58,368 bases of DNA, taken from the IMG/VR virus record IMGVR_UViG_3300025769_000126, positions 1-58,368 of that record. One strand, 5' to 3'. The stretch is from a virus. The translations under genes and the position numbers were made by a program. Every line of letters begins with the position of its first letter. The first letter of the stretch is position 1. Positions 8,181 to 14,870 of this stretch are shown here, piece after piece. Under the pieces are notes generated by a model. It had not been told where the DNA came from, did no database searches, and saw only the letters and a list, made by a program, of their open reading frames with translations.

Positions 8181-8223
8181 TGACAATAGCCTGTTACTTC
8201 TTAACCTTAATAGGCTAATGTCA
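8181..8223 (+). repeat. 43-bp asymmetric inverted repeat, copy 2
   Basis: TGACAATAGCCTGTTA ... TAATAGGCTAATGTCA, preceded by AAAAAAGGG. Apart from the fixed A/A mismatch at arm position 6 the arms pair well. Forward orientation relative to the rightward operon, in the leader of the gene at 8403. Confidence 0.88.
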
Positions 8224-8402
8224 CACTTTGCTTAAACTCCGCCCCTTGGGCGAAAATACACCGCCAGGTGTATAGCATAGTGTATAGCACTATGTATAGC
8301 ACTTCGCTTCGCCGTAAAGTCTTTGTTCCGTCGTCTCACAAACTTATTACGATGCTCTATCGATAATATTACTGAATTTAAACTAATAAATATAGTAAAA
8401 CC
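8224..8402 (+). promoter_or_regulatory. Hairpin-rich leader of the second paralogue
   Basis: Contains in order CGCCC-CTT-GGGCG (8240-8252), TACAC-CGCCAG-GTGTA (8257-8272), CATAGTG-TATAG-CACTATG (8276-8294), a triple TATAGCA repeat, and the leader motif ACGATGCTC-ATCGATA-TATTACTGAATTTAA (8349-8381). The first hairpin and the leader motif have counterparts in 7537-7610, so this leader is a diverged duplicate of the divergent control region. Confidence 0.6.
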
Positions 8403-8630
8403 ATGAAAGTATTAAAAGCAAAAAGATTCTTCTTAAGAAAATCTCTAATCGGACAAGACCAAGTAATTGAAGTTACCTTTAAAAACGGAAAAGTAGCAAA
8501 GTATAACCACGATGCAGTGTTTGAGGTAATGAAAAGTAAACTAGAAGAAATGAACTGTTGGGAAAAGTATAAAAGCTACACAAGTAGTACTTCAATACCT
8601 GTTCCAGCAAGAGAGTTACTGCTTGATTAA
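8403..8630 (+). CDS. Small orphan protein, paralogue of the gene at 7689
   Basis: 75 aa. It shares KRF-RKSLIG, V-FKNGK, YNHD, and the identical CWEKYKSYTSSTSIP tail with the product at 7689; the last eight residues differ. It is followed by a strong hairpin with a U-tract, so it can form its own transcription unit with the duplicated leader. Function unknown. Confidence 0.65.
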   Translation: MKVLKAKRFFLRKSLIGQDQVIEVTFKNGKVAKYNHDAVFEVMKSKLEEMNCWEKYKSYTSSTSIPVPARELLLD

Positions 8631-8645
8631 CAGCGAGTTGCAGAC

Positions 8646-8678
8646 AGAGGTGTGGAGTAACACCCTACACCTCTTTTT
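8646..8678 (+). terminator. Rho-independent terminator after the gene at 8403
   Basis: An 8-bp stem AGAGGTGT/ACACCTCT (8646-8653 with 8667-8674) is followed by TTTTT. It lies 16 nt after the stop codon at 8630. Confidence 0.8.
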
Positions 8679-8712
8679 AATACTTAAACAATAGTGCACC
8701 TTTTAACAATAA

Positions 8713-8751
8713 AAATACGGCACTTAATCGATAATAATACCAAATAAATAA
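8713..8751 (+). promoter_or_regulatory. Recurring early leader motif, copy upstream of 8760
   Basis: AATACGG-CACTTAATCGATAATAATACC-AAATAAA, just before the ATG at 8760. Nearly the same as the copy at 11534-11570. Possible phage promoter or translation leader. Confidence 0.45.
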
Positions 8752-8759
8752 CAAAAACC

Positions 8760-8945
8760 ATGAATAAAGTAAAAACACTTGCTAAAGACGACTTCGGAGT
8801 ACCATCTCTACTATTATTAACTAAAAACGGAACAGAAACTAAGTTAGAAAAAGTAGACTATACACGCTTCAAGTTTGAAGGGGAGTATGTATCTTACTCA
8901 GTTTTCTATCGCTTCAACAACAACACTTACATAGAAGTATGCTAA
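8760..8945 (+). CDS. Hypothetical small protein
   Basis: 61 aa, beta-rich, starting MNKVKTLAKDDFGVP. Its N-terminus resembles that of the 7689 product (MNKVNTLI) but the rest does not align. It follows a terminator and a leader motif, so it probably starts a new transcription unit. Function unknown. Confidence 0.55.
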   Translation: MNKVKTLAKDDFGVPSLLLLTKNGTETKLEKVDYTRFKFEGEYVSYSVFYRFNNNTYIEVC

Positions 8946-8947
8946 TC

Positions 8948-9181
8948 ATGAGTGACATAGATAAAAACACATTCCGTTTACATGTATTACTTGCAAGTTG
9001 TAAAGATTACACATATCTCAATAGCTTGAGTAAAACCAAAGACTTTCAAATCTCTACGCTGTGCCGACAAGTGTGCACTGAAAACGCTGAATGGGTGGAT
9101 GAAATACTGAGTTTAGACGCAGAAAAAGTCAATAAAAACGCATTAATAGACAAATTTATAAGAATAGTAAAGCATTTATAG
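8948..9181 (+). CDS. Hypothetical small helical protein
   Basis: 77 aa from the ATG at 8948 (MSDIDKNTFRLHV), 2 nt after the previous stop. An upstream in-frame ATG at 8939 would overlap the previous gene. Predominantly alpha-helical with two cysteines. No family recognised. Confidence 0.55.
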   Translation: MSDIDKNTFRLHVLLASCKDYTYLNSLSKTKDFQISTLCRQVCTENAEWVDEILSLDAEKVNKNALIDKFIRIVKHL

Positions 9182-9194
9182 AACAAAGTAGATA

Positions 9195-9374
9195 ATGAGC
9201 ATAGAAGAATTAAAAGATAAAACAAAAGAATTGTGCTTAGATTACCCGGAGTTTAAAGAAGACTTGATGGACTTATACCATCTTGCACTTGACGAGATCG
9301 GTCAAGGTGGATCAACTTGGCACGAGTGTGAACTAGCACTATCAGATATGGAGTATTTAATAAACACTAAATAA
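9195..9374 (+). CDS. Hypothetical acidic small protein
   Basis: 59 aa, MSIEELKDKTKELC..., ending EYLINTK. Acidic and helical, with DLYHLALDEIGQGGSTWHECE in the middle. It fills the gap between 9181 and 9383, has the same strand and base usage as its neighbours, and begins 13 nt after the previous stop. Function unknown. Confidence 0.55.
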   Translation: MSIEELKDKTKELCLDYPEFKEDLMDLYHLALDEIGQGGSTWHECELALSDMEYLINTK

Positions 9375-9382
9375 TTATAAAA

Positions 9383-9565
9383 ATGAGATATTCAGTAGAA
9401 TTAAGAGAACACACAGAAAGCGGTGACTACACAGAAGAGCACTACGACTTCGAAACAGAGAGACAAGCATTGACATTCGCAAGAATTAACATGAGAGATT
9501 TACACTCTGTACTTGACTATGGAGAAGAAGAATATGACCCTAAAGATATAACACACAGAGCATAA
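9383..9565 (+). CDS. Hypothetical acidic small protein
   Basis: 60 aa; beta strand SVELREHTESGDYTEEHYDFET then a helix. The stop overlaps the start of the next gene (TAATG at 9563-9567), indicating an operon and coupled translation. Function unknown. Confidence 0.55.
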   Translation: MRYSVELREHTESGDYTEEHYDFETERQALTFARINMRDLHSVLDYGEEEYDPKDITHRA

Positions 9566-9759
9566 TGAAAATAGATTTAAGTAAAATAGAAAACCCATAC
9601 GTCAACGGAATAGATTGGAGCGACTACCCACGCTTCTGTGACGCCTACTTGGAATCAGGTGAGATTGATGGTAGAGAATTAACCGACGAAGAAGTAGAAT
9701 TAGTGAATGAAGAACACACTGACTGGGTGTATGAACAGTTAAACAGACAACTATACTAA
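9565..9759 (+). CDS. Conserved phage hypothetical (I/V-D-G-I-D-x-x-DYP-F-CDA-type)
   Basis: 64 aa with the pattern NGIDWSDYPRFCDAYLESGEI...ELTDEEVELVNEE. This is a motif I recognise from many phage genomes, where it is always annotated as unknown. Acidic. The start overlaps the previous stop. Confidence 0.65.
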   Translation: MKIDLSKIENPYVNGIDWSDYPRFCDAYLESGEIDGRELTDEEVELVNEEHTDWVYEQLNRQLY

Positions 9760-9771
9760 AGAAAAAATAAA

Positions 9772-9981
9772 ATGAAATTAGACATAGACATGTATGAAAC
9801 ATCGTATCTACTCACTATGATTGAAGAGGAGATATCTAAAACAGAGAAGCTTCAAATAAACTGGTATGGTGAGGATATAGATTTTGAAACACCAACAATA
9901 CTCCAGCAGAAGATCGCTAGACTTAAATCATTAAAAGAAAGAATACTTAATAAAGCACAAGAAACACTAAGTTATGAGTAG
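9772..9981 (+). CDS. Hypothetical small helical protein
   Basis: 69 aa, two long helices (YETSYLLTMIEEEISKTE and LQQKIARLKSLKERILNKA), coiled-coil-like. It overlaps the following gene by 8 nt. Function unknown. Confidence 0.55.
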   Translation: MKLDIDMYETSYLLTMIEEEISKTEKLQINWYGEDIDFETPTILQQKIARLKSLKERILNKAQETLSYE

Positions 9982-10156
9982 TAAGAAAAAGAACGATAAC
10001 ATTACACCTAAAGGTAAAATCAACAGTAAAGTAGTGCATGTAAGAGCAGGGTCTCTGATTGCTGTAGAAGAAGACTACTATGTGAGAGTAACTAAAGATT
10101 ACGAAGAGAGGGTTTCTAACAGTGAGATACCTTCATGGATAAGGGGAATGTACTAA
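9974..10156 (+). CDS. Hypothetical small basic protein
   Basis: 60 aa, N-terminus MSSKKKNDNITPKGK, then beta-rich VVHVRAGSLIAVEEDYYVRV. Overlaps the previous gene by 8 nt. Function unknown. Confidence 0.5.
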   Translation: MSSKKKNDNITPKGKINSKVVHVRAGSLIAVEEDYYVRVTKDYEERVSNSEIPSWIRGMY

Positions 10157-10165
10157 TAAAAAACT

Positions 10166-10363
10166 ATGAGTAAGAAACAAACATTTCCACAAGTATGGCG
10201 AACCATTAAGTTTAAGAGTGATGTTATAGGTAGAAAGTATAGCGACGAAGTTATGTATTCCTACGACACTACAATTAATTCTGAAAAAGAGCTGAATAAA
10301 TTCTTTGAAGATGCACCACACGAAAGTTGTTATGAGTTAAGAAGATACACTCGTTTCAAATAA
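10166..10363 (+). CDS. Hypothetical small protein
   Basis: 65 aa, MSKKQTFPQVWRTIKFKSD..., mixed alpha/beta. The stop is embedded in the next copy of the leader motif (TAAAATACGAT). Function unknown. Confidence 0.5.
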   Translation: MSKKQTFPQVWRTIKFKSDVIGRKYSDEVMYSYDTTINSEKELNKFFEDAPHESCYELRRYTRFK

Positions 10364-10391
10364 AATACGATAACTATAAGATAATAATAAC
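10363..10391 (+). promoter_or_regulatory. Recurring early leader motif, copy upstream of 10392
   Basis: AAATACGATAACTATAAGATAATAATAAC abuts the ATG at 10392. It matches the AAATACGAT...GATAATAATA pattern seen at 11534, 18328 and elsewhere. Confidence 0.45.
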
Positions 10392-10610
10392 ATGAATATA
10401 CAAATTTGCAAATGCGGCGGTCCTATCCACCCAGTTAGAATTAAACTATCATACAACACTTGTGTCAAGTGTAGTACAACTGAACCATATGGCGCAGTGC
10501 CGATCACTAACCATAAAACAGGTAATAGCTTTCAGTTCATGCCAAAGTCACAAGCAGATAGTATTAACAAAGCTGCAAGGCGCAAAGGTTATGGAACATG
10601 TTTAAGATAA
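10392..10610 (+). CDS. Small zinc-finger-like protein
   Basis: 72 aa. CKCGG near residues 6-10 and CVKC near residues 24-27 form a likely four-cysteine zinc site. The C-terminal half is basic (INKAARRKGYGTCLR). Possible nucleic-acid or host-protein binder. No specific family recognised. Confidence 0.55.
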   Translation: MNIQICKCGGPIHPVRIKLSYNTCVKCSTTEPYGAVPITNHKTGNSFQFMPKSQADSINKAARRKGYGTCLR

Positions 10611-10677
10611 TTAAATAATATACACTATATGAATAAAATTAAAACATCTCAATAGTACACAATAAATAGTAACACTT

Positions 10678-11073
10678 ATGTATAATTATAATAATATACC
10701 ATTTAAGGATCGCCACAAGGTGGAAGATGCTTACGCTAAGTCACTAGAAATAATATATGGCATACAAGAAATAACCACCTCTAGCCAACGTAACAATGGT
10801 ACAAGATCATTTCTTATGCCAACAGGTCAACGTATCGCTTGCTTTGAGTCAGGTTATGTAAGAAAATTATCTCCTACGAGTAGATGGTATCAACTAAACA
10901 GAAAATACCTAAAAGAAACTAGGTATACTTTAATGAACAGCAATGGCGATCTTAGCACTAGAAAAACTATGTGTTGGGAGCGTGAACTAATACTAAACCC
11001 ACTTGCGCGCATGAAGTATATGCTAGAGTTTTACTTGAGAAACTATAAAAAAAATAAAGAAAAAATAAAATGA
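10678..11073 (+). CDS. Hypothetical basic protein
   Basis: 131 aa, Tyr-, Asn- and Lys-rich, with MPTGQRIACFESGYVRKLSP in the middle and a basic C-terminal tail (LRNYKKNKEKIK). Preceded by a 67-nt AT-rich gap holding no other credible gene. Function unknown. Confidence 0.55.
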   Translation: MYNYNNIPFKDRHKVEDAYAKSLEIIYGIQEITTSSQRNNGTRSFLMPTGQRIACFESGYVRKLSPTSRWYQLNRKYLKETRYTLMNSNGDLSTRKTMCWERELILNPLARMKYMLEFYLRNYKKNKEKIK

Positions 11074-11080
11074 AAAATAA

Positions 11081-11281
11081 ATGAATTTTAAATATATAAC
11101 AGTATTAGATTACGAAGACGGCATAGTATATGAGTATAAGCTACAACAACTGCTAAAAGAGTACTCTTTAGACGAAGATAAATTTCAGGCAGAGGATATA
11201 GAAGATATACTATACAAGAGAGGACACTCTAAATGGCATATCGAGTGGATGTGTAATAAAGAGTTTATTGCATGTGACTAG
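11081..11281 (+). CDS. Hypothetical acidic protein
   Basis: 66 aa; YITVLDYEDGIVYEYKLQQLL, then an acidic helical part and a C-terminal HIEWMCNKEFIACD. Seven nt after the previous gene. Function unknown. Confidence 0.55.
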   Translation: MNFKYITVLDYEDGIVYEYKLQQLLKEYSLDEDKFQAEDIEDILYKRGHSKWHIEWMCNKEFIACD

Positions 11282-11318
11282 TATTTCTTCGAAATGTAAG
11301 TATAAATATAAAAGACAA

Positions 11319-11534
11319 ATGAAGAAGAATAAGAAGAAGAGTGAAGACACAGAACTAGACGCAACAATAAGAGACCTGTCTAAGGTTCTAGCTGAAGACC
11401 TAATGGAGAGCTTAAACCATGCTATATCTTGGGCTATAACAGATACAGTGATAAACGAACTACCAGGTGATGAGTGGATTACTGCTATAAATAGATTATT
11501 CGATGCTACTATAAATGAAATAAGTTGCAAATAA
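11319..11534 (+). CDS. Hypothetical helical protein
   Basis: 71 aa from the ATG at 11319 (MKKNKKKSEDTELD). An earlier in-frame start at 11268 would overlap the previous gene and give a Lys/Ser-rich extension, so the internal start is preferred. Mostly helical (TIRDLSKVLAEDLMESLNHA). Function unknown. Confidence 0.5.
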   Translation: MKKNKKKSEDTELDATIRDLSKVLAEDLMESLNHAISWAITDTVINELPGDEWITAINRLFDATINEISCK

Positions 11535-11570
11535 AATACGATCGCTAATCGATAATAATACCAAATAAAA
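11534..11570 (+). promoter_or_regulatory. Recurring early leader motif, copy upstream of 11578
   Basis: AAATACGATCGCTAATCGATAATAATACC-AAATAAA, just upstream of the ATG at 11578. Nearly identical to the copy at 8713-8751. Confidence 0.5.
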
Positions 11571-11577
11571 AACAAAC

Positions 11578-11772
11578 ATGAAAACAGTTAATTTAAAAAC
11601 TTTTGTAGAATTCACACCAATAGAGAAAAACGTGTTAATTATGTCCTTAGAGTGTTTAAAAGAAGTAGTTGATGATGTACTACAGGATACTAATACACCT
11701 ATTGAAGCAGAACCAGTACTACAAGAAAGAATAAAAGCTTTTGAATCTATAAGACAAAAGCTGGGCATATAG
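11578..11772 (+). CDS. Hypothetical small helical protein
   Basis: 64 aa, acidic, with an MSLECLKEVVDDVLQ helix and a C-terminal LQERIKAFESIRQKLG coiled-coil-like helix. Its stop is followed directly by the structured RNA region. Function unknown. Confidence 0.55.
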   Translation: MKTVNLKTFVEFTPIEKNVLIMSLECLKEVVDDVLQDTNTPIEAEPVLQERIKAFESIRQKLGI

Positions 11773-11927
11773 TTAGAGGTTGCAGTGTGCTATACACGTT
11801 CATGGTTTTATTAGTTGCAGCGGCGGCAAGGAAAAAGGGTTAACAGTACTGTGTACAAACCAATAACCCCGAAAAACACGGTGAAAGCCCAGTTGTTAGG
11901 TACACGCAGTCGCCGCTAACCTCTAAC
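11772..11927 (+). ncRNA. Structured RNA with nested stems and a pseudoknot
   Basis: A perfect 10-bp closing stem GTTAGAGGTT/AACCTCTAAC (11772-11781 with 11918-11927). A second 7-bp GC-rich stem AGCGGCG/CGCCGCT (11819-11825 with 11911-11917) stacks directly on the 3' strand of the first. A hairpin GTGT-GCTAT-ACAC lies at 11785-11797. A 6-bp stem GGGTTA/TAACCC (11837-11842 with 11864-11869) has a loop segment GTGTAC (11851-11856) that pairs with GTACAC (11900-11905), forming a pseudoknot. Not a tRNA and no known RNA class recognised. The region has no longer ORF on either strand. Confidence 0.6.
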
Positions 11928-12013
11928 ATATGTTTAGTATAAATTTGTCACCTGAAACACAAGCCTTAGTTTTTCAGTAAAAACTAGTTCTTTTTGGAAC
12001 GAACGGTGGATGC

Positions 12014-12114
12014 CAGCTAGGTCAGGTAAAACATTGTACAAGTAAACGTTTTCACGAGCTTGTAGTGTACATAGGCTACCGACGGGTATAAGAGTTCGAT
12101 TCTCTCACTAGCTG
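12014..12114 (+). ncRNA. 101-nt tRNA-like / tmRNA-domain-like element
   Basis: Acceptor-like stem CAGCTAG/CTAGCTG (12014-12020 with 12108-12114). Next a helix GTC-A-GGTA/TACCGAC (12021-12028 with 12077-12083) replaces the D and anticodon arms. Inside it is a hairpin TACAAG/CTTGTA (12037-12042 with 12059-12064). A canonical T-loop TTCGATT sits on AGAG/CTCT (12091-12105). The layout acceptor, long second helix, T-arm resembles the tRNA-like domain of tmRNA, but no tag frame was found. Two small hairpins precede it (11967-11986 and 11987-12000), so it may be one RNA with the structure at 11772. Confidence 0.5.
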
Positions 12115-12116
12115 CT

Positions 12117-12374
12117 ATGTTAAAACAACTTAATAAAATGAAGAAAAACAAAGAAATAGATCTACCTAAGTGGTACGATGGAGCTAAATATTTTAGCGGG
12201 GATATTGTAACAAACCCTTTTTCTGGCCAAAGTTATGAGTTAACAGCTAACGAGCTTGCTATGTATGACTTAATAATGGGTGCTAACTTAACGCGTAACT
12301 GGAAGATAGTTCAAAAAGGCTGCGACTGGTTTAGGCGAGCAAACCCTGAAGCGTATATGTGTCTCTTAGACTAG
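12117..12374 (+). CDS. Conserved phage hypothetical (PKWYDG...NPFSG type)
   Basis: 85 aa: LPKWYDGAKYFSGDIVTNPF...ELTANELAMYDLIMGA...GCDWFRRANPEAYMCLLD. This pattern is widespread in phages and always of unknown function. The ATG lies 2 nt after the tRNA-like element; an internal ATG at 12138 is possible. Compact alpha/beta protein. Confidence 0.7.
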   Translation: MLKQLNKMKKNKEIDLPKWYDGAKYFSGDIVTNPFSGQSYELTANELAMYDLIMGANLTRNWKIVQKGCDWFRRANPEAYMCLLD

Positions 12375-12410
12375 TATCAATAACGAAGCAGAACAAATAA
12401 AATTAGCGTT

Positions 12411-13016
12411 ATGAATCTACTTACACAAAATAGTAAACTTAAAAAAACAAGTCAAGAGCTAGGCGTACGAGTGTTCAACTTCGGCCTACCAGCATACAAA
12501 TCACAGTCTGGTAAACTAATATGCCCTATGGCGGACTCTTGCGTGAAGTTTTGCTATGCACGTAAAGGTGCGTACATCTGGTCCAATGTAAAACCAGCGT
12601 TTGAGAAGCGTTATGAATTATCAAAAACAGACGACTTCGTTAATAAAATGTACGATGAGATAGTTAAGAAGAAGCCTGACTACGTAAGGGTACACGACAG
12701 CGGTGACTACTATTCCCGTAAGTATCTTAATAAGTGGATCGACATAGCCCTGCTCTTTCCTAAAGTAAAATTCTATAGCTATACTAATATGGTGCAGCTA
12801 ACGAAAGAAGTAGACTTGCCTTCAAACTTTGATATCATATATAGTGATAGCGGTAAACAATCGCATCTTATTGATACTGAAGTAGATAGACATACAAAAA
12901 TATTTGGTTCTGAACAAGAACTGGATCGAGCAGGGTATGTTAACGCGTCTAAAGTTGATTTGTTTGCGACAAAGTGGTTCAGTAAAAATAAAAAAGTAGG
13001 ACTAATATTTCACTAA
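12411..13016 (+). CDS. GP88-family phage protein
   Basis: 201 aa with the signature CPMADSCVKFCYARKGAY...NVKPAFEKRYELS, three closely spaced cysteines near residues 39-48, followed by VRVHDSGDYYSRKYLNKW and YSYTNM. This matches the phage gene-product-88 family, whose biochemical role is unknown; the Cys cluster suggests a metal or Fe-S site. Located 36 nt after the previous gene, followed 1 nt later by the next. Confidence 0.75.
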   Translation: MNLLTQNSKLKKTSQELGVRVFNFGLPAYKSQSGKLICPMADSCVKFCYARKGAYIWSNVKPAFEKRYELSKTDDFVNKMYDEIVKKKPDYVRVHDSGDYYSRKYLNKWIDIALLFPKVKFYSYTNMVQLTKEVDLPSNFDIIYSDSGKQSHLIDTEVDRHTKIFGSEQELDRAGYVNASKVDLFATKWFSKNKKVGLIFH

Positions 13017-13017
13017 A

Positions 13018-13245
13018 ATGACAAGAAAAGACATATTAAATAAGTCTAGAGAATATAGTACCAAAGATAAAGAGGTTTCAGGAATGTTAGAATCTTTAAT
13101 ACAGTTAAAGTTTCACTACATACCACAGCTGCTACAGTATTTTGAACCAATAAAAGAAGGGAATAGGTATTTCCCACATATGGTAAAGCTTAAAGAAAAG
13201 TTTAAAAACTTAGATAACAAACAGAATACGATCACTAACGGATAA
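13018..13245 (+). CDS. Hypothetical helical protein
   Basis: 75 aa, basic, helical (MTRKDILNKSREYSTKDKE, then LESLIQLKFHYIPQLLQYF). It starts 1 nt after the GP88-family gene stop. Function unknown. Confidence 0.55.
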   Translation: MTRKDILNKSREYSTKDKEVSGMLESLIQLKFHYIPQLLQYFEPIKEGNRYFPHMVKLKEKFKNLDNKQNTITNG

Positions 13246-13260
13246 CGATATATAATAATT
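13224..13260 (+). promoter_or_regulatory. Recurring leader motif, copy upstream of dCMP deaminase
   Basis: AATACGATCACTAACGGATA, then ACGATATATAATAATT, ending 4 nt before the ATG at 13265. It overlaps the stop of the previous gene, as other copies do. Confidence 0.45.
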
Positions 13261-13264
13261 AAAC

Positions 13265-13696
13265 ATGGCAAGTACAAGAGAATTAGATTCGGTATATATG
13301 GGCATAGCTCATGAAGTAAGTATACTGAGTAAGTGTAACAGGAAGAAAGTCGGAGCTGTAATAGTAAAAGACAACAATATATTATCGTTTGGCTACAACG
13401 GAACACCGAGTGGCATGTGTAATGACTGTGAAGAAAACAATACTACTAAGTGGTATGTACTTCACGCTGAGTCAAATGCAATATTGAAAATTGCTAAGTC
13501 AACACTGAGCTCAGAAGGTAGCACGTTATACTGTACGCTTTCTCCGTGTGATGAATGTTGCAAACTAATTATGCAATCTGGGATAACTAGAGTTATATAT
13601 GAAGATGTTTACGAAAAATCTACAAAGGGATTAGATCTTATGATTGAGCACGGAATTGAGGTTGCAAGTTTATATAAAAACACAGCATGGAGTTAA
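13265..13696 (+). CDS. Deoxycytidylate (dCMP) deaminase
   Basis: 143 aa of the cytidine/deoxycytidylate deaminase superfamily. The zinc site is H67-A-E69 (catalytic Glu69) with P94-C95-D-E-C98. NGTPSGM and the extra CNDC cluster are typical of phage and eukaryotic dCMP deaminases. It converts dCMP to dUMP, feeding thymidylate synthesis. It has its own leader motif. Together with the TS-family enzyme at 20965 and the RNR at 23638 it forms a dispersed pyrimidine-deoxynucleotide pathway. Confidence 0.9.
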   Translation: MASTRELDSVYMGIAHEVSILSKCNRKKVGAVIVKDNNILSFGYNGTPSGMCNDCEENNTTKWYVLHAESNAILKIAKSTLSSEGSTLYCTLSPCDECCKLIMQSGITRVIYEDVYEKSTKGLDLMIEHGIEVASLYKNTAWS

Positions 13697-13720
13697 TTTT
13701 TAACCACATAGAGCAAACTT

Positions 13721-14218
13721 ATGAACAAATTATTAATAACAACTATAGCAATAAGCTTAGCGATGCCAAAGAGCAACACGAGTAATGTTATACACAAGTC
13801 CTTTCCGACAGACGAGCAAGTAAAAGTAACGATCGAGTCCGCTCCGACAGACGAGCAAGCAAAAGTAACGATCAAGTCGTCATTGGAAGATCTAATCAAC
13901 GCGATCATTTATGTAGAAAGTAGAGGCGATGACTCTGCGATAGGTGATAATGGTTTAGCTGTAGGTTGTTTACAAATACATCCTATATGCATCAGGGAGG
14001 CCAATAGAATCATCGGGTTTGATTCTTTTTGTCTAGATGACAGATATAATAGGCAACAGTCTATAAACGTATTTAAGACCATTAAAAAACGTTATGCAAA
14101 TAAGTCGAATGAAGCTATAGCGCGCAACTGGAATGGCGGACCACTTGGTTATAAAAAGAAATCAACTATTAAATATTGGAATAAAGTCCAAACACGTTTA
14201 CAAAATAAATACGAATAA
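13721..14218 (+). CDS. Secreted lytic transglycosylase (SLT/goose-lysozyme-like)
   Basis: 165 aa. A hydrophobic N-terminus (MNKLLITTIAISLAM) looks like a signal peptide. A linker with two 13-residue repeats (PTDEQ-KVTI) follows. The catalytic domain starts near residue 56: AIIYVESRGDDSAIGDNGLAVGCLQIHP, with Glu66 as the likely catalytic acid, and RNWNGGP near the end. This is the SLT transglycosylase pattern. It would cleave peptidoglycan glycan strands in the periplasm. Unusually it is in the early/middle operon rather than beside the amidase of the lysis cassette. Confidence 0.8.
   Translation: MNKLLITTIAISLAMPKSNTSNVIHKSFPTDEQVKVTIESAPTDEQAKVTIKSSLEDLINAIIYVESRGDDSAIGDNGLAVGCLQIHPICIREANRIIGFDSFCLDDRYNRQQSINVFKTIKKRYANKSNEAIARNWNGGPLGYKKKSTIKYWNKVQTRLQNKYE
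13802..13878 (+). repeat. Tandem 39-bp duplication inside the transglycosylase gene
   Basis: Two copies of a TCCGACAGACGAGCAAG... unit with period 39 bp (unit starts near 13804 and 13843) encode the in-frame 13-residue repeat PTDEQVKVTIES / PTDEQAKVTIKS, which lengthens the linker between signal and catalytic domains. Confidence 0.85.
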
Positions 14219-14235
14219 CTAAAGATAATAAATAC
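14207..14235 (+). promoter_or_regulatory. Recurring leader motif, copy upstream of 14236
   Basis: AAATACGAATAACTAAAGATAATAAATAC abuts the ATG at 14236 and overlaps the previous stop. Confidence 0.4.
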
Positions 14236-14760
14236 ATGAATATATTTTATTTAGACGCAGATCCAGATACGGCTGCTAGGTTACAGTACAACAAACACGT
14301 TGTAAAAATGGTTCTTGAGTCAGCTCAAATGTTATGCTCGGCGCATCATTTTCATGGCAATGGTGACAACGTTCCATACAAAGTAAGCCACATTAACCAT
14401 CCAAGCACTATCTGGACTCGTTCTAATACTAAGCATTACAATTGGTTATACAACCATATGATGGCTTTAGGAGACGAATATACTAATCGTTATAAGAAAA
14501 CACATCTTACAATAATTAAATGCAAAGATGCTCTTAAATGGCCTCCTATGGGTATGACTACGTCAGATTTTAAGCAACCTCCACAGGCAATGCCAGACAA
14601 ATATAAAAGCGAATGTAGTATTAAGGCTTATTGGAAATATTATATAGCGGAAAAACACACAGTGGCTAATAAAGACGAAAAAATTTATGAAGAATATCCT
14701 ATTAACTATTCATTAATAAGATTATTTAAACGAAAATTGAATATGAATTATACAACTTAA
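14236..14760 (+). CDS. Conserved phage hypothetical (NIFYLD-DP...KHVVKM type)
   Basis: 174 aa. The N-terminus NIFYLDADPDTAARLQYNKH followed by VVKMVLESAQMLCSAHH is a signature I recognise from many marine and cyanophage genomes, always of unknown function; it includes several histidines. The rest has conserved Trp/Pro positions (KWPPMGMTT, QPPQAMPDKYK). Function unknown. Confidence 0.7.
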   Translation: MNIFYLDADPDTAARLQYNKHVVKMVLESAQMLCSAHHFHGNGDNVPYKVSHINHPSTIWTRSNTKHYNWLYNHMMALGDEYTNRYKKTHLTIIKCKDALKWPPMGMTTSDFKQPPQAMPDKYKSECSIKAYWKYYIAEKHTVANKDEKIYEEYPINYSLIRLFKRKLNMNYTT

Positions 14761-14778
14761 ATATAAAAGCATAAAACA

Positions 14779-14821
14779 TGACATTAGCCCTATAGGTTCC
14801 TTAAATAATAGGCTATTGTCA
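14779..14821 (-). repeat. 43-bp asymmetric inverted repeat, copy 3 (reversed)
   Basis: Reads TGACATTAGCC ... GGCTATTGTCA on the plus strand, the reverse orientation of copies 1, 2 and 4, and is followed by CCC. Intergenic between the genes ending at 14760 and starting at 14871. Confidence 0.85.
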
Positions 14822-14870
14822 CCCTGAGTAATTCAACACATGTAAAAATAAACAAAGTAAATATTTAAAA

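Noticed and set aside
11803-11844. A 13-codon ORF (MVLLVAAAARKKG) in the structured RNA
   Set aside because: Far too short, inside paired regions, and no leader motif; probably chance.
12014-12114. Complete tmRNA
   Set aside because: T-arm and acceptor pairing fit, and CGACGGG resembles the tmRNA D-loop, but no tag reading frame ending in Ala-Ala or tmRNA pseudoknot series was found. Kept only as tRNA-like.
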